From Brassica napus (taxonomy: Eukaryota > Streptophyta > Magnoliopsida > Brassicales > Brassicaceae), in assembly GCF_020379485.1 (NCBI RefSeq), contig NW_026014843.1:1-64000 (forward strand): a stretch of DNA of 64,000 nt, in the 5' to 3' direction. Position 1 is the stretch's first letter; every line of letters begins with the position of its first letter. Shown here in pieces: positions 10,512 to 23,698 of the stretch. The notes below the pieces were generated by a model. The model searched no databases. It was not told the DNA's origin and was given only the letters and a program-made list of their open reading frames with translations. The translations under genes were made by a program, and so were the position numbers.

Positions 10512-11723
10512 TTAACGATGGCGAGAAATGGAGGAAGCAGATGACGGTTTGTTGGAGAAACCATCGTGCTGCTCCTCTTCTTGGCCCTGAAACCGTGCTG
10601 GTATGCGGAAACCGGAAGAGAATTCACCTTGGTGAACCGGGTGAGGAATATGGTGGTTGAGATCATCGGTGGAGATGGACTGATGGTGGTGGTGAGGATC
10701 AAACCAAGCACGGATCATGGGACTGTAACTGGACTGAAGGGGACCCCTCTGAGAATAAAGCTGACTTTGGCCGAGTACTGGCTGAAACGACGTCGTCGAA
10801 GGAGCTGGAGGAGCAAAGAGAAACCCTCCTCCTCCTCCTCCGTTTCCTGTCTCGGTTGCTCCGCCGCTGTTCCAAGCCACCAGCCTCTGAATTGACTGCT
10901 GCTCCCAACCACCCGTCGACGTGTCATACCCTAGCGGATTGCTCTGCCCGTAGAACAGAACTGGCTCGGCGGTGGAGGCGGACGCGGAGTGGTGGTGGTG
11001 GAGAAGAGACGGTGGACCATCCGGGAAGGAGTGCAGCGAGAGACGGAGATCTTGGTTGTGGCTATTAGTTCGAGAAAGCAAATCCGGCGGGTGATGATGA
11101 TGGTAGTTGCTGTGCATAAGCTGGTTCGGAGGAGGAGCTTCCGTCGAAGAGCCAACCACCGGGAAGAACGACTTTATAGTGTCAGCGATAGAATCCGAAT
11201 CCATCGACGGCGGGAGAAAACTCGACTCGTTCTCGTTCCCCCGATGCTCCGCCGCTCCGTCGAATCCACCGAACTGAAGCTGGTTCTGCTGCTGCTGCGA
11301 CGGCGGCGGCGACGGAGAGATTCGAGTTTTAGCGGCGGTTCTTCTCGGTTTCGCGTTTGCGGCGGCGTTGCGCATTGCGTCGGCGGGGTTCCACGGCGGA
11401 AGCTGAGCGAGCTCGTCGATGGAAGCTTTAGCCTTCTTGATAAGCCAGTCGACGGCTTTGCTTGGCCGGTCGAAGCCGAGGCGGTCCTGAACGTCGTAGA
11501 ACTGAATCGCCGTGTGAGCCGATAGCCTCACGCGCCGGTCACGTGGCCCTTTGGCCGTGCAGACTTTGCTGTGCCGATCTTTCCTTCCCGTCGACCGGAC
11601 AATGTGACCTCCTTGCACCTCGACTATCTCGCCGCAGCCGCCGTTCGCCGCCTCGCGGTGGCTCATTGAAGAAGGCGGTGGTGGTGCTGGAGGGTGGAGA
11701 AAGTTGTGAGCTTCGTCTGCCAT
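10512..11723 (-). CDS. TCP4: Class II TCP transcription factor (TCP4)
   Basis: A single intronless exon of 403 residues starting [10 protein letters not shown]. The TCP basic helix-loop-helix domain spans about residues 47-105: the basic part [19 protein letters not shown] is followed by helices with [20 protein letters not shown]. This is the CIN/class II form. Downstream are low-complexity Gln, His and Gly runs and the segment SQRGPLQSS, which contains the miR319 site (separate entry). CIN-type TCPs are nuclear DNA-binding proteins (GTGGNCCC-like sites) that limit cell division in leaves and feed into jasmonate and miR396 pathways. Gene order matches At3g15030 (TCP4). The start is supported by the conserved N-terminus and by the run of UTR-like sequence beyond it. 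Intact. Confidence 0.96.
   Translation of the reverse strand: MADEAHNFLHPPAPPPPSSMSHREAANGGCGEIVEVQGGHIVRSTGRKDRHSKVCTAKGPRDRRVRLSAHTAIQFYDVQDRLGFDRPSKAVDWLIKKAKASIDELAQLPPWNPADAMRNAAANAKPRRTAAKTRISPSPPPSQQQQNQLQFGGFDGAAEHRGNENESSFLPPSMDSDSIADTIKSFFPVVGSSTEAPPPNQLMHSNYHHHHPPDLLSRTNSHNQDLRLSLHSFPDGPPSLLHHHHSASASTAEPVLFYGQSNPLGYDTSTGGWEQQSIQRLVAWNSGGATETGNGGGGGGFLFAPPAPSTTSFQPVLGQSQLYSQRGPLQSSYSPMIRAWFDPHHHHQSISTDDLNHHIPHPVHQGEFSSGFRIPARFQGQEEEQHDGFSNKPSSASSISRHR
10729..10749 (-). promoter_or_regulatory. miR319 target site in the TCP4 coding sequence
   Basis: The plus strand here reads ctggactgaaggggacccct, which resembles miR319 itself (TTGGACTGAAGGGAGCTCCCT as recalled). The TCP4 mRNA is therefore complementary: the first 13 miRNA positions match apart from position 1, and mismatches cluster at the 3' side, as in known TCP targets. 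The site covers codons from about 325 and encodes RGPLQSS. Cleavage by miR319 is the established control of TCP2/3/4/10/24; here it is inferred from complementarity. Confidence 0.9.
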
Positions 11724-12260
11724 TGGTTGAGCATATTGAGGAAGCTCAGCGTCTTCTTCTTCTTCTTCGTTGAGGCGGCGACGGCGGAGAGGGCGGTCGT
11801 GTAAAGAATCCAGAGTAGCTCAAAAAGGATGTAACTCACGCATACTCTCTCACCCTAAAAAAACCCTAACCCTAAGAAGCCAAAGAAGAAGAAGAGGATT
11901 TGTTAAGAACTGAAGACTAACCCATGTCTGAATCTTTCTCTCTACTTCTCTTTTTAAAATTCTATGTACTTGCTATAAAAAAAAAGTAAGAAGGAGACCA
12001 AACAGATGAAGCAAGCGAGGAGAGAGAGAGAGAGAGAGAGAGATGAGTAACTGACCAATCAAGAAATAACCCCAGCGAAAAAAGCTTTTTCGATTTTTTT
12101 TTTTTTGTTTCTCGGGAAAATTTAAAGAGGATGGTAAAGTAAAGTAAGAGAAGGAGAGTGTTGTGGGTTGATGATGACGCAACTGGTAAGATGACAGTGT
12201 TTTTGCTCTTTCATTAAAGATCTCTCTTTCTCATCTCTTCTCTTCCCACATTCAATTTTC
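11724..12260 (-). promoter_or_regulatory. 5' leader and proximal promoter of TCP4
   Basis: Upstream of the ATG (reading minus) the leader contains repeated aagaagaag/cttctt tracts. A telo-box-like aaaccctaaccctaa lies on the plus strand at about 11859-11874. A perfect GA/CT run at about 12018-12042 may be a GAGA-type element bound by BPC factors. A further CT-rich area at 12210-12260 precedes the repeat element that begins near 12280. Transcription start not determined. Confidence 0.5.
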
Positions 12261-12279
12261 TTTTCTTTTTTAGAGGTTG

Positions 12280-13400
12280 ATTGTTTGTGGTTTTTGGTTT
12301 AGTTTTTGGTTTTTGTTTTTACAAAAACCATTTTTCATCCAATCAAGTTTTAGTTTTTAGTTTTTGCTTTTGTAGAAACCATTTAATTTGCCAATCAAGA
12401 TTTCTAATAAATAGATTCCCTAAAATTTAGGGAAACTAGTTTTTGAAAAGTTTAACTAATTTGTGAAGAAAAACCAAAAACTAACTTTTGGGAGCTTTCA
12501 AAAAGAAAAACGAATTTTGATTTTTTTGGATAGAAACTACAACATTTAATTAATTAATAATTAATAAATAATATTTTCATAAAGATAAATAATCATACAA
12601 TTTTTGGTACATTAGCTATAATTTAAACAATAATGTGATATAATTTATTTGTGTTCAATATCTGTAAAATAAATTTATATAGTTTATAAATAATATTAAT
12701 TAATTTTAAAGCTTAGTTATTAATTTCTCTATATAAAATAATAGAATAATTTTAATAATTACTAGTCACATTAAAAATAACTAAAATTATAAAACATAAT
12801 ATGTTTTAGTAATACAATATATTGTATTAGTCATGAAAAATAAAAATAGCCATTCAATTTTAAGAAAATATAAATAATTTATATGAGAAATTTTATAATT
12901 AGTTTAAAAATTTTAAAATTTTTTATTTTTATATAATTTATAATATTTAAGAAAAACTATTACTATTTAAGTTTATAAAATTAAAAATAATTTATATAAG
13001 AAAAATTTCTAAATAGATTCAAACTTTTAAATATTTTTAATTTTTTGCAATTTATATAAATTTTATGATAAATATTTTATTATAATATATTTTTTTATAA
13101 ACTATAATAATTAAAATATGTTATTGTATTTTATTTTAAAATAATTATCACAATATTTTGATAATTTTAATTGTAAATATAAATATTTATTTCTATTTTG
13201 TTGTATTATTTCAAAGTAACACATTAATTCATTTTTGAAAAATAAAAAAATACTGCAAAACCAAAAACCAAAATCAAAATCTAAGAACCAAAAGCAAAAA
13301 CCAAAAGCTAAAAACCAAAAACCAAAATCTAAAAACCAAAAACTAAAATCTAAAAACCAAAAACTAAAACTAAAAACTATTGAAACAATCATCACCTTAA
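12280..13400. mobile_element. 1.1-kb AT-rich non-autonomous element, copy 1
   Basis: The left end has tandem ggtttttggtttagtttttg words; the right end has the reverse-complement words aaaaccaaaaactaaaatc. The ends therefore form long, degenerate subterminal inverted repeats, closing with gaaacaatcatcacct at 13381-13396. The whole segment recurs collinearly at about 43395-44510 with the same left, middle (caataatgtga, ttatattgtat) and right parts. There is no coding capacity. Element size, end structure and the caggtgatgattg-like end of copy 2 fit a hAT-type non-autonomous transposon, but I could not find a convincing 8-bp target duplication, so the superfamily is uncertain. Confidence 0.7.
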
Positions 13401-13509
13401 TATTTCACCTTTTTCTTTACTTTGTTTCTTTTTGGGTAATCAAAGTTTAGTTTAGTTGTTTCCCAAATTTATCCATCTCTTCTTTAAAAAATATCCATCT
13501 GTTCCAAAA

Positions 13510-13775
13510 TACATGAAAAATGCAATTGAAATACATTTTTTTAGAATAAAATCTGAATGCTTAACTCTTTTACATTCTAAAAAATGTTCATTGGTTACAA
13601 TAAAGAGATGTCAAAGGTATTTCACTTCATTTCATAACATGTCATTTTGTTCCCGAAAAAATAACTTTTAAGTAAAAAATCTTTCTAAATTAAAAAAGTT
13701 ATGGAATAAGTGAAATGTTGATTCCATTCCATTAACTTCCATAAATAATTCATACCATTCCATATTTTTTTTATT
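13510..13775 (-). mobile_element. MITE-like ggaatg element, diverged copy
   Basis: Reverse complement of the element at 16664-16957. The words atgaaaaatgcaattgaaat, aatctgaatgcttaac, ttcattggttaca and attccattccatt appear in the same order as in the reverse complement of that copy. Non-coding. It lies just outside the right end of the preceding 1.1-kb element. Confidence 0.55.
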
Positions 13776-14587
13776 AAGCATCCAAAATTTTAGGATATTG
13801 CACAACTATTAAAAACTTATTTCTTATCTGAAAATATCATTAAAATAAAAATAAAAATGTTTAACTAATTATAAAATATACTACCAAATATTATTAGTTA
13901 CAAAGTTTTTGATAAATATAAAAACTGTTATTAAAATACAAAAACATCTTCTATTTTGAAACATCAGACACTTTATTAAGCATCATATATTTTGAAACAA
14001 AAAGAGTAATTCAAAGCTGAATATCAAAGTTTTGGTTATGCATACATATAGTTTTTTTGTCAACAAAATAAAAATTATACAAAATGATTGTGAACTATAC
14101 AAATAATATGCCACCACATAGTCATACATTTATACAAATTTAGATAGCCAATAAAATAGGACATATTTAGAATTTCCATCTTCTATTAGTCTTTTTAAGA
14201 AAATAGATCAAATATTCAAGGAAAATTTTCATGTTTACCATTTCTTATACCACTATTTATGTTTACCACCGCTAAATAGACATTTTTAAAAATACATGCT
14301 TCATTGAATGTCAAAATAATCTTATACATTTGTTCTCTATATATATAATAAATAATTATTTTAAAAAATAAAAAAAATTATACCTTTTCATATTCAAACT
14401 TGTTTTTATAAATTTGTTTCTTTTATGAATTTGTTTTTGATTTTTTTGTTTGAAAATCAAAAATTATTTTTGAAACTAGTTTCTTAAAAAATTATATTTT
14501 AAAGTATTTATTTATATATTTATTATAATCATAACTTTCACATTTCAAAAATCCTACTTCATCCCTCATCTCTAAACTCTAAGTATA
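13776..14587. other. AT-rich intergenic, no gene
   Basis: Strongly AT-rich with no domain-bearing frame. Nothing further is supported. Confidence 0.4.
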
Positions 14588-14816
14588 TACTCCCTATGGA
14601 TTTAAATATAAGATGTTTAAGGTTTTACACACATATTAAGAAACAATAAATACACTATTTTAATTGTTACTTTTTAATTATATCAATAATGTTTCACCAC
14701 TCATAATTTTACTTTTTAATTTTAAAAATAAATACATTAATTATATCTCAAAACATCATACATTTGTATACAAGATAAAAATATATAACATCTTACATTC
14801 ATATCCGGAGGAAGTA
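14588..14816. mobile_element. Stowaway-like MITE, about 229 bp
   Basis: The left end is TA-ctccctatggatttaaat followed by ataagatgttt; the right end is aacatcttacattcatatcc then ggagg-aagta. These are imperfect terminal inverted repeats of the ctccctccg type widespread in plants, bounded by TA on both sides as expected for Tc1/Mariner (Stowaway) insertion. Confidence 0.7.
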
Positions 14817-15069
14817 TTAGTTAATCTTAGGGTTATAAATATCTTTTATATTTTATTAAAAGTAGTTACTGTAAACATAGAAAGTAATACTATGAATGTA
14901 GTATTTTTGACAATTTTTTAATATTCAAAATGTAATATTACACAATAGTAATCATGTGATAACATGTTAAAAATATCATTGGAAGTTGGTGTGTACAAGC
15001 TTAATATAGTTTTATGGCTATCAAAATTTTGTCAAATATGTTAGCAACATAAGATACGTTAATTCAAGA

Positions 15070-15381
15070 ATGTTATCATGTAATAGATTTTTTTTTTGAT
15101 CAACTGATAAATTCATTAAAGAGAGAGGATAAGGAGGTTGGTGTGGACCTGAGCCCAACACTAAGAGTCTGTTACAAAGTGAAGCTTTTGCCAAAGAATT
15201 TACAGGCTTATTAGAAGATTTAGAGATGAAAAATGCGTGAAAAGCAAAAAAAAAAGAAACAATAAGCGATTTAATGTCAGATATCTCTCCAAAGAGTTCT
15301 ACCGATCTTTGATTCGTGATGATGGTTTGAATAAGCCCTTGCAATCTGATTTGAACCGGACGATGTTATCATGTAATAGAT
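15070..15381 (-). mobile_element. 5'-truncated LINE remnant with 19-bp target duplication
   Basis: The sequence atgttatcatgtaatagat occurs at 15070-15088 and again, perfectly, at 15363-15381. Between them lie 274 bp that start on the plus strand with a poly-T run, i.e. a poly-A tail when read minus. The minus frame encodes LFGEISDIKSLIVSFFFAF then FISKSSNKPVNSLAKASLC. This matches the end of the RNase H domain found in plant LINEs (compare FISRSFNTEADSLAK in the LINE at 49969-51709). It is an extreme 5' truncation, and the last catalytic Asp is replaced (NSLAK for DSLAK). Confidence 0.88.
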
Positions 15382-16663
15382 CAATAGTGTATTGTTACTT
15401 GTTAATTGTTACTTGTTAGTATAACTGGCAATTATTTTTTTCTTATATAAGTGGTAACTGGTAAGTGAATATATCATAATCGTATACTAAATTACTGGGA
15501 AATAACAAGGTGATTTAATAAACGAATAAGTACCCCAGAAGAAAAAACATATGGTGTTGGCTGGGTCAAGGATCAATTCAAGGTTTCGTGCATCTCCGGT
15601 TTCTTTTTAAAGGGTTGACTCACCCATAATATTATGGAACTATATAAAAAAGGGTCTTTGTTTGTTGATGCTCCACTTTCTCCACCTTTTTTGTTTTAAA
15701 GAATCTCAATAGTTTATAACTAAAGCAGATTTTATTCGGAAAATCGGGACTTGATCACATATACACAAGGATTTAACGTAACGCTCGATCTTCGTATTAG
15801 TCTATACGCTTCGAACACCTTTGTCTATGAATGAATTTTCATTTTATGCTCTTTTTCGTTTTTTTTTATCATGTCTTAATATTATATAAACTCTTATTTG
15901 CTTCACTTGAAACTAGACAGCGACACAAAGAGATCCTCGTGTTTTGTTCTAACTTCCACTACTTCTTTGAGTTATTTCCTACATATTGCGACTTGTTCAG
16001 ATAATTCTTTTATCTCTAACATGCATATAACAGAAATTCATATGGAAAATGTATATATTTCGAATTATGACAATAAGGTACGTAATAAACTAATTAATAC
16101 TAAATGATAGTAAAAGACAATTTAAGCTTCAACGGAGGTATATAATTCATATCTTACAAGTTATAAAATAATCGGTGTGACTCCATATTCCATAATGCTT
16201 CTTGATCCCAACCAACTGACGACAACTACAACTCTTGCACAACTATATATGGAGTAATACTGTAATACTATATCTAGGCTAAAAACGAATAATAACAAAA
16301 CCTTGTGTTGCTCACACAGTTTTATTTACATGTTAGATTTGAATCTAACATAGTTTTCAAGTCGTTGAATTGGTTAATTTTGGCTAACGGAACAATAAAG
16401 AAGTTGACTCAACGTATATACCATCACCTTGTGCTGTTTTATTAGTTGGAGGAAATAGTTATACGGCATTATTTGTAGACTTTTAAACTATTGCGTCAAT
16501 ATATAACTAATTCAAACACACCTACTTGAATGGAATAATAATTCTGAAAGTGACATATTAGCATTATAAGCATTATACAAATGGTCGGTCGATTGATAAA
16601 CCTAATACGAACACATTAAATAATTGTTCAAACAAAAATCAAATAATATATCTCAACATAATT
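15382..16663. other. Intergenic, no gene recognised
   Basis: AT-rich sequence with scattered short open frames, none with recognisable similarity. No transposon ends identified. Confidence 0.4.
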
Positions 16664-16957
16664 AGGGTGTAACTGGTAACAACTAAAAAGAATGTATGGA
16701 ATGATAGGAATTATAATTTCTGGAATTTAAAGGAATGGAATCAGCATTCCACTTATTCCAAAACGTTTTTGATTTGGAATGATTTTTCAAATGATAGTTA
16801 ATTTTTTTTTTTGGAATGGTATGGAATGTTATGGAATGAAATGGAATACACATTCCATTTTTTAATTGTAACTGGTGAATTTTTTTTGGAATGCACATAA
16901 ATTAAGCATTCAGAAAGTTTTTATTCCACAAAAATGCATTTCAGTTACAGCCGATCA
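16664..16957 (+). mobile_element. MITE-like ggaatg element
   Basis: It begins gggtgtaactggtaac and ends cagttacagcc, giving short terminal inverted repeats (GG-G/C-TGTAACTG). The interior is made of ggaatg/cattcc words that can fold back on themselves. A diverged copy in the opposite orientation lies at 13510-13775. No coding capacity; no clear target duplication found. Confidence 0.6.
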
Positions 16958-17034
16958 AAGAAGCTTTCCACTTGGAAATCTGGAGTTACAGTCACAATTC
17001 ACAACACAACAAAAGTAGAATGATTATATTCAAA

Positions 17035-19166
17035 CTAGGGGATTGTCCGCGCTTCGCGCGGAGTTTATTGGTTAGATGTAGTTTTGTTTCTTTGATTTAG
17101 GTGTTCCTAATAAGTGGATTACGATAATCTAAGTTTTGACAATGGTGCAGGTCATATTGATAAAGAATAGCTGGTAGTTTGATATGTTGTAGGTCATCCA
17201 GTTTTGGGATTTTGTTTGACATTTTGTGGTTTGATTTTGGTTGTAGTGTAAAGTATATGTTGTATGGACGTATGGTTATGTAATATTGGTTTGGGAATAA
17301 TAGTTAGTTTTTTTTTACAGCAAATAATATTTAGTTCTTTTAATAGTTAATTGTTTCCTTCTATGATATTTTGTTGAACACTTTGCTTCTAAATTATTTT
17401 AGATATTAGTATAAGTTGCAATATTAGTGTTTAAAAAAATTATTTAGTGTTGTTTTTCATACTTTTTTTTAGTCTGATATTTATTTGAAACGTTTTTTTA
17501 TACAAATTTAGTTAGAGTCTACAAATTGTAAATCATTAAGACAAATATGATACATTAGAATATTAAGATCTATACATAAATATGGTTTCAATTTAGAGAT
17601 ACACAATCACAATACGCAAATTTAAAATATTTTGGGCAATTTATATATGTATACAAAAGTTTGCAATATTAGAAACACGATTATAAATTTTTGTATTAGA
17701 TTTTTGCATAGTTTTTTTCACTATGACTTCAGATTTGTTAATTTATGTGAGATTGAGTACAATTTAAAGAACTTATTTTCGTGAATTTAAAACCCGTACT
17801 GAGAAACATTAACCGGTATTGAAACGTCTATTATGTAGGAGTTTAGTTCGTATAATTTAAAATAAAACCAAGTTGAAGATGGTTTAGTTTATTAAAAAAT
17901 ATGTAATTATTTTAGGAAAAAGAACATTATGTATTTATGGGTATTGTTGACATATTCTATTTTTTTGAAGTCAAACTTCTGTTTAAAACGAAGATAATGG
18001 TGACATGAGAACTGAAAGGCTGGTTGGGATATAGAGTATTCATTCGGAGTTGTGATTGCCTTCTTTAAACGCACCTGCAATGTTTTCTATCAAAATTTTG
18101 TTTGTTTTTCCTTTTAGGCAGAGCGATTTTTATAATCATAAATTTGAAGTACTTACCGGTTCCAGCTTCTTCACACCACTGTATTGCTTCATTGTCGGGC
18201 TTGAAAGAAAATCTGAAAATGGTATGTAATCAGAATATGCCAATATGGACAAATACATGTATACAAATAGGTTTTGGCTTGCGGCAGTCAAAATAAAAAT
18301 GGGTCCCAGAAATAGCATTGAGGTAAAGTTGACCTACAAATGATGTTTTAAAAAAATAATTATTTTTGGGACATGAAACAACTGTGTATTAGTCTGAATA
18401 TAATTTTGTTTTGATTTCTCAAACAAAACAAAATGATAAAGATGATGATGATGTCTGAAAATCCATTTCCATCTTTCGAAGCTCCTTGACTCTTGCTCAC
18501 CTCTTGATCCTTCGTAGTTAACCGGCTCGACCCTGCTTCTCCATGCTTCAAGGTGGCGTTCACAACCACTCTCCTCCTCGCTTCTCCTCCTATCCAAGAG
18601 CCAGAGGAATCGAACTTGAGATCAATGGTGAAATCATTGTTTCAGGCTTTGATTAAATAAAATGTAGCAGTATAATGAATAGGCTGAAGCTCTGAGGTTT
18701 GGAGAGACTCTCATTCCTTATTTATAGTATCATGAAATAGAGATTTCCCAAGGGGTGCTAAAAGAAAAATTAAAACGACATAGCGGGAAAGCTGACCGAA
18801 TATAGAAAATGAGGAGGATTAATGGCACATAGGCGATGGAAAATAGGTCAATCGAGAAGACGACTGCTTTGTGACATGGAGGTGGGCCGTGCCGGGCTGA
18901 GGAGATAATTAGTAATAATGGGCCATGTTTCCTTTCTTTCCAAATATGGGTGTGATCTGTTACTTTTATACGTTTTTAAAAGTCCAAATGTAGAGTCGTG
19001 TGTTCCAAACGTAATTGTGAACGCAAGGTGATTAATTAGGTGTTGCCACATGTCCAAATTTGCTTCCTCTTACCGTGATGACATGACAAAATGATTGGTG
19101 GGGAATATTTCTGTCTAAGTAGCACCCTTTAGAATCTCTTAAAATAGTTCCTTTTATATAGTGGGA
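17035..19166 (-). mobile_element. Non-autonomous Helitron, 2.1 kb
   Basis: Minus-strand 5' end TC at 19166-19165, followed by ccactatataaaaggaac; host base before it is A. The 3' end is CTAG at 17038-17035, followed by host T. The CTAG is preceded by a GC hairpin (ccgcgc-gaa-gcgcgg, plus-strand 17048-17062). No Rep/helicase is present. The interior (18334-18600) includes a more GC-balanced piece with a short open frame that may be captured host sequence, but I cannot identify it. Confidence 0.78.
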
Positions 19167-22100
19167 TGTTGATTTTGGGTGTTTATGTGAAATTCAACTA
19201 TCAATCACAATAACGTCATAGCTACGAAATAAAATGAAGAACAATTTCTGTTTTTATGCTATTATTGACAACATTTAATTTTGAAACGCTTCACTATTAA
19301 ATTAATTGACCACTTGGTGTATCTTTTGTTTGTTATTTTACATTAACTAGAGCCTTTTCCCGGGCTACGCCCGGGTTTATTTTCCTAAAATTTTAATTTA
19401 TTTTAAAATATTATTTATATTTAAATATGTAATTTATATTGGAAATTTTGACAAATATAAATTATTAAAATGAAGTTTCACATCTTAGAATGTAAAACTT
19501 AAATAATGATAAAACACATATTATATTATTTAAATTAGTATTACAGTAAAAGTAAAATTAGTTAAAATTTCAATAATTTAAAAGTTTGATTTCTTAATTA
19601 TTTTGTTCATTCTATCTGATTCGTATTGTATAATTAGTGACTAAAAGTTTAAGTTCTTCCCAATAAAATCAATCTCTCTAGAAATACACATGAAAAATAA
19701 TATTGTTGGATCTAATAATTTTATCAGCTTGATAAAAGGTAAACAGTTGATTTATTAAATATTTTCAGAAATTTCATAAATGTTGTTAGGGGTAATTGGT
19801 AAGTGCTCTGGGTATTTTCTACTGTTCTTTTTATTTTTACAACATTTTAATTTATCAATTATTTTTTTTAAGAAAATAATTTAAAAACTATAGCCCAAAG
19901 CTAAATTAGTAATTATATTGGTTTTGGAAATCATTTTAAAAAGATATATACATTCAGTATTGGAAAGTAATTAATATAAATTTATGTCAATCTAATCTAA
20001 AGTCACAGAAAACCATGGATAATGTATATTCGAAAAGCTGGCAAAAGTAGATTCTGGAAAACCATGGATAATGTATATTTCTGAGAAAATATCAGAGTGA
20101 ATTTGATCAAGCAGATTCGAAACAGATGCTAAGAAAGTAGATTTATAAGGGAAAAAATAGTGAGGAAGATGAAAAGAGTCCATTGAATGGGTTCAATTAA
20201 GAATTGATGAGTGTAGATAGTGGTGAAGTTATTGTTTGAAACGCATCTGGAGAGAGTAGCAATGGAAGATATCGAAGCTAGAAAATGGAAGGGGAAACCG
20301 AAAAAAGAAAACACGAACGAAATTAAGGTTGAGTTCTGCAATTTCTTTTTCACTTGGACAATCTGTAGGGCCTAAAAAAAACGAAGAAGCCCAAAATCAT
20401 TAACAACAAAGCCCTAAACGAAACAAAAGAATCCAACGTGGACGATGGAAGCAATTTAACTGGCCGAATTTTTGAATTGTTAGATTTGTCTTTTTAATTT
20501 GTATGTCAATTTCTATTTTTTACAATTTTTGTACTTTTTCATTATAAATTTAGAGTAGTCATTTTTTGTTTTATTTCAAATTAATATTTTACTGTTGTTT
20601 TGTTTTATTTATTGTATATATGAAAAAATTTCCTTAAGCCGTATCAAATTTATTTATTTGGTTATATAATAGGTTATTATTATTTGAAACCAATAGTGCG
20701 GAAGACAACAATTAATATGATAAATATGAGGAATTGACATTGCGTATTAATTTTTTCATATTATAGTTGTGTATCTTTGATTCATTTACTTGAAAATGAC
20801 TAAAATATCACTTTAAGTCAATGCATGGCAAAAACAATTCTGATCAAGTTACACAGTTAATAATTTTGTTCTAGGTTTACATTAACATTTTCCAATTGAC
20901 TATTATATACTTATCTTAGGAAATAGAACTGAGATCATTTTTAAAATGTGTGATAATATAATATTGAATTTCAATAAAACAAATTTAGCAATTTCTAATA
21001 TATCAGGATTTAAAAGTCTGTTTCTAACATATAATAGTGTACTATATTAATTCTAAAACAAATATTGTTTGCATATTATTTTAAAACAATTTAGACATTT
21101 TTTTGTAGTTTTCTCTTAATATAATTTTTTAGACATTTGATGCATTAACCAATTGGCCAGCAATGAGTGTTATTCTTCCATGATCACACACCTAAAAGGA
21201 CTAACAATGTTTAAGGTGAATGTAATGTTTTTATAATACTAATTATGTTTCATTTTAATTGTCATTTTCGATTTGTGCATACAGATGTAAAAAAAAAAAT
21301 TAATTTTGTATATTACTAAAATAAAATATCATTAGTTATACACTTAATCACATTTCAATCAGTAAAAAATAGACTGAAGAATACAAAAATCATATAACAT
21401 ATAAAGTTAATCAATTATGTATTTAAATTCTAAAACAACATTTATCTTGAAACAAACAATTTACTCTACAACAACAATTAAATTAAAATGAAAATAGTAG
21501 TAATTTTTGAATTTCATAAGAGATTATATCAAAAAAAATTTTAATATGTACTTTTATACTCAATTAAAATATAATTGCTTAAAACTTCATTTACCATAAA
21601 TGTTAAATTTTCTTACATTCACAATAATTAAATTTTTCGTACATTCACAATAGTTACATATATATTAAAATGAGAGTCAAGTGTGTATAATTGATTTTAC
21701 ACCAACTACTAATCTAAAACTCTAATATACTACTCCCTCTGTTGCAAATCATATATGTTTTACAATTTTTACACATATTAAATCTTATTTTTGTGAATAT
21801 ATATTTATTTAAGTCTTAGTTATAAATATATATTTTGTGATTTATATTTCTTATAATTCTAAACCGGTAAGAAGTCAAGAAATGCAATTAGTATTTGAAA
21901 TTTAGAATTTATCATTATTAGTTAATAAAATGTATTGAAAATACAAAAATGTATCTTTGAAAAAAAAAATTTCCGCTAAAACATACAGTTTTATGTGTAT
22001 AATTGAAAGTCTCATAATCTTAACGAAAACTTGAACTTTTATGATTTTGAATATTAAAAAAACACGTGGACCCAATAACGTTTTCAAATTTACAAATTCC

Positions 22101-23405
22101 CTTCTGTAATACAAAAAATATTCTCCTTCGAGTGGAGATTATTTAAAAGTAATAGTAGTAGAAAACATTTGTTTTGAACAATCTTTTTTGTCCAGGGGAT
22201 TGATTATGTGTATTGTTCAAACCTTTTGGTCTTTTTCTCGGATCTCAATCTTTTTATTATTATTCTTTCTCTTTGATTCCTTTCCTCGATCCAACCTGCT
22301 ACTACAGTTTCTTATTATGCAAAATCAAACTACTTCTGAAGATTTGTTTAGCATATTAAGACATTCACAACTCCTTTAGTATCGGGAAAACGTTTTAATA
22401 AACGCAGTGGACAATCAACCCATTTGATTTGATTTTAAAGAAAAAGATAAATGGTAGCAACATTCATTCGACTTCATCGATAACATATCAACGATCTTTC
22501 ACTTTTATTAAGCTTTAAAGTTTCAAAAGATGCAACAACGTCACTGACACAAACTCTATTGACAAACAACATGCTATGTGCAACTGAGATACTAAGGAAA
22601 TAACTAAAACATAAAGCACTTTTACTACTTGTCTTCTCATACTTGTTTGGGGAAGCTCAGAGTCGTGGGCTACGTCCATCGTTTTGGTTGATCTGCATAG
22701 AGGAGAAGAGATATAGACAAAATCTGCAAGGACATGGTAAGAAGCTTAGATCTGCTGCATCCATCTCTTGAGGGCATATAAGACATGCATTCATCACATC
22801 ATCACCTTATTTCTTCTGATCATACTTCATATTTTTTCTACTTAAATTGTGATGAATTGCCTTTTCTGGTGAAGCTTCTTGGTGGCACTTGCACTCTCCT
22901 GCTCTTCTTCATATTGCTGCAGAGAAGCAATGAATATTGTGATATTTTGACATTAGCACAAGAGAAAAGACATAGCAATAAACAACCATTATCATTGCAC
23001 AAAATCAGACATATATTATCTGGTGGGATCCACTTACTCGGCAAATAATAATACCGAAGACGACATCCCCTAATAAGGAACTTATATTATTGATATTAAG
23101 AACAAACATACATAAATTAACAGATTTATATATACATGTTGAGTAGGCTAGATTACAGAGAACGATGGTTATCAATTTGAGGGGTTTTAAATTATGAGAA
23201 AATTTGGCTGTGCAAATAGCCAGAGAAAAAGTGTCAGAAATAAAATTGTAGCATATACTAAGACCTCTTGGAACAGAGAATTACCATGTCTCCCTCACTG
23301 CGTATAGCACAGTTTAAGATTTGTTTCACACCTTAGCTAGCTCCATCAGTGGAGAATATGAGTTTTGGATCACTGAGATATGAAAATAACAAACAAAAGG
23401 CTTGA

Positions 23406-23503
23406 GCTGGCTTTCCTTTTACAACAAATACATTCCATGAAAACAAAACTGAAAGCTGGTTTTCCTTTTACAACAAATACATTCCATGAAAACAAAACTG
23501 AAA
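23406..23503 (+). repeat. Two tandem 49-bp repeats
   Basis: Copies at 23406-23454 and 23455-23503, each starting gctggctttcc / gctggttttcc and differing at one position. Very recent tandem duplication by slippage or unequal exchange inside the Helitron. Confidence 0.9.
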
Positions 23504-23698
23504 GCAATCACCTGGGATACCCATCAAGTCATTCAATGAACTCAGCAACCTCTTTCCTAGCTTCCAGAAGGCCTCTTGAGTCACTGTAAGCACCTGATGA
23601 CACACATAGAAAGGAAATAAAATTTTGATATTTCCTCACGAAACCTTTGCAAAGAAAAGATAATGCTCAGCTCTTGGAAATATCATTCATACCTTCAG

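Noticed and set aside
10566..11525. Several plus-strand open frames across the TCP4 gene
   Set aside because: Arg-rich shadows of the GC-rich TCP4 coding strand; no homology and no splice context.
11973..12182. Minus-strand 69-codon frame upstream of TCP4
   Set aside because: Low-complexity Leu/Ser from the GA/CT run and T-runs of the leader; could at most be an upstream ORF, with no supporting conservation.
13235..13450. Lys/Gln/Asn-rich frame (KNQKPKSKNQK) and its Phe-rich antisense
   Set aside because: Simply the translation of the aaaaccaaaaact end repeats of the 1.1-kb element.
21731..22100. Second ctccctctg-type MITE
   Set aside because: Only one end (tactccctctgttgcaaatc) is recognisable; no inverted partner was found.
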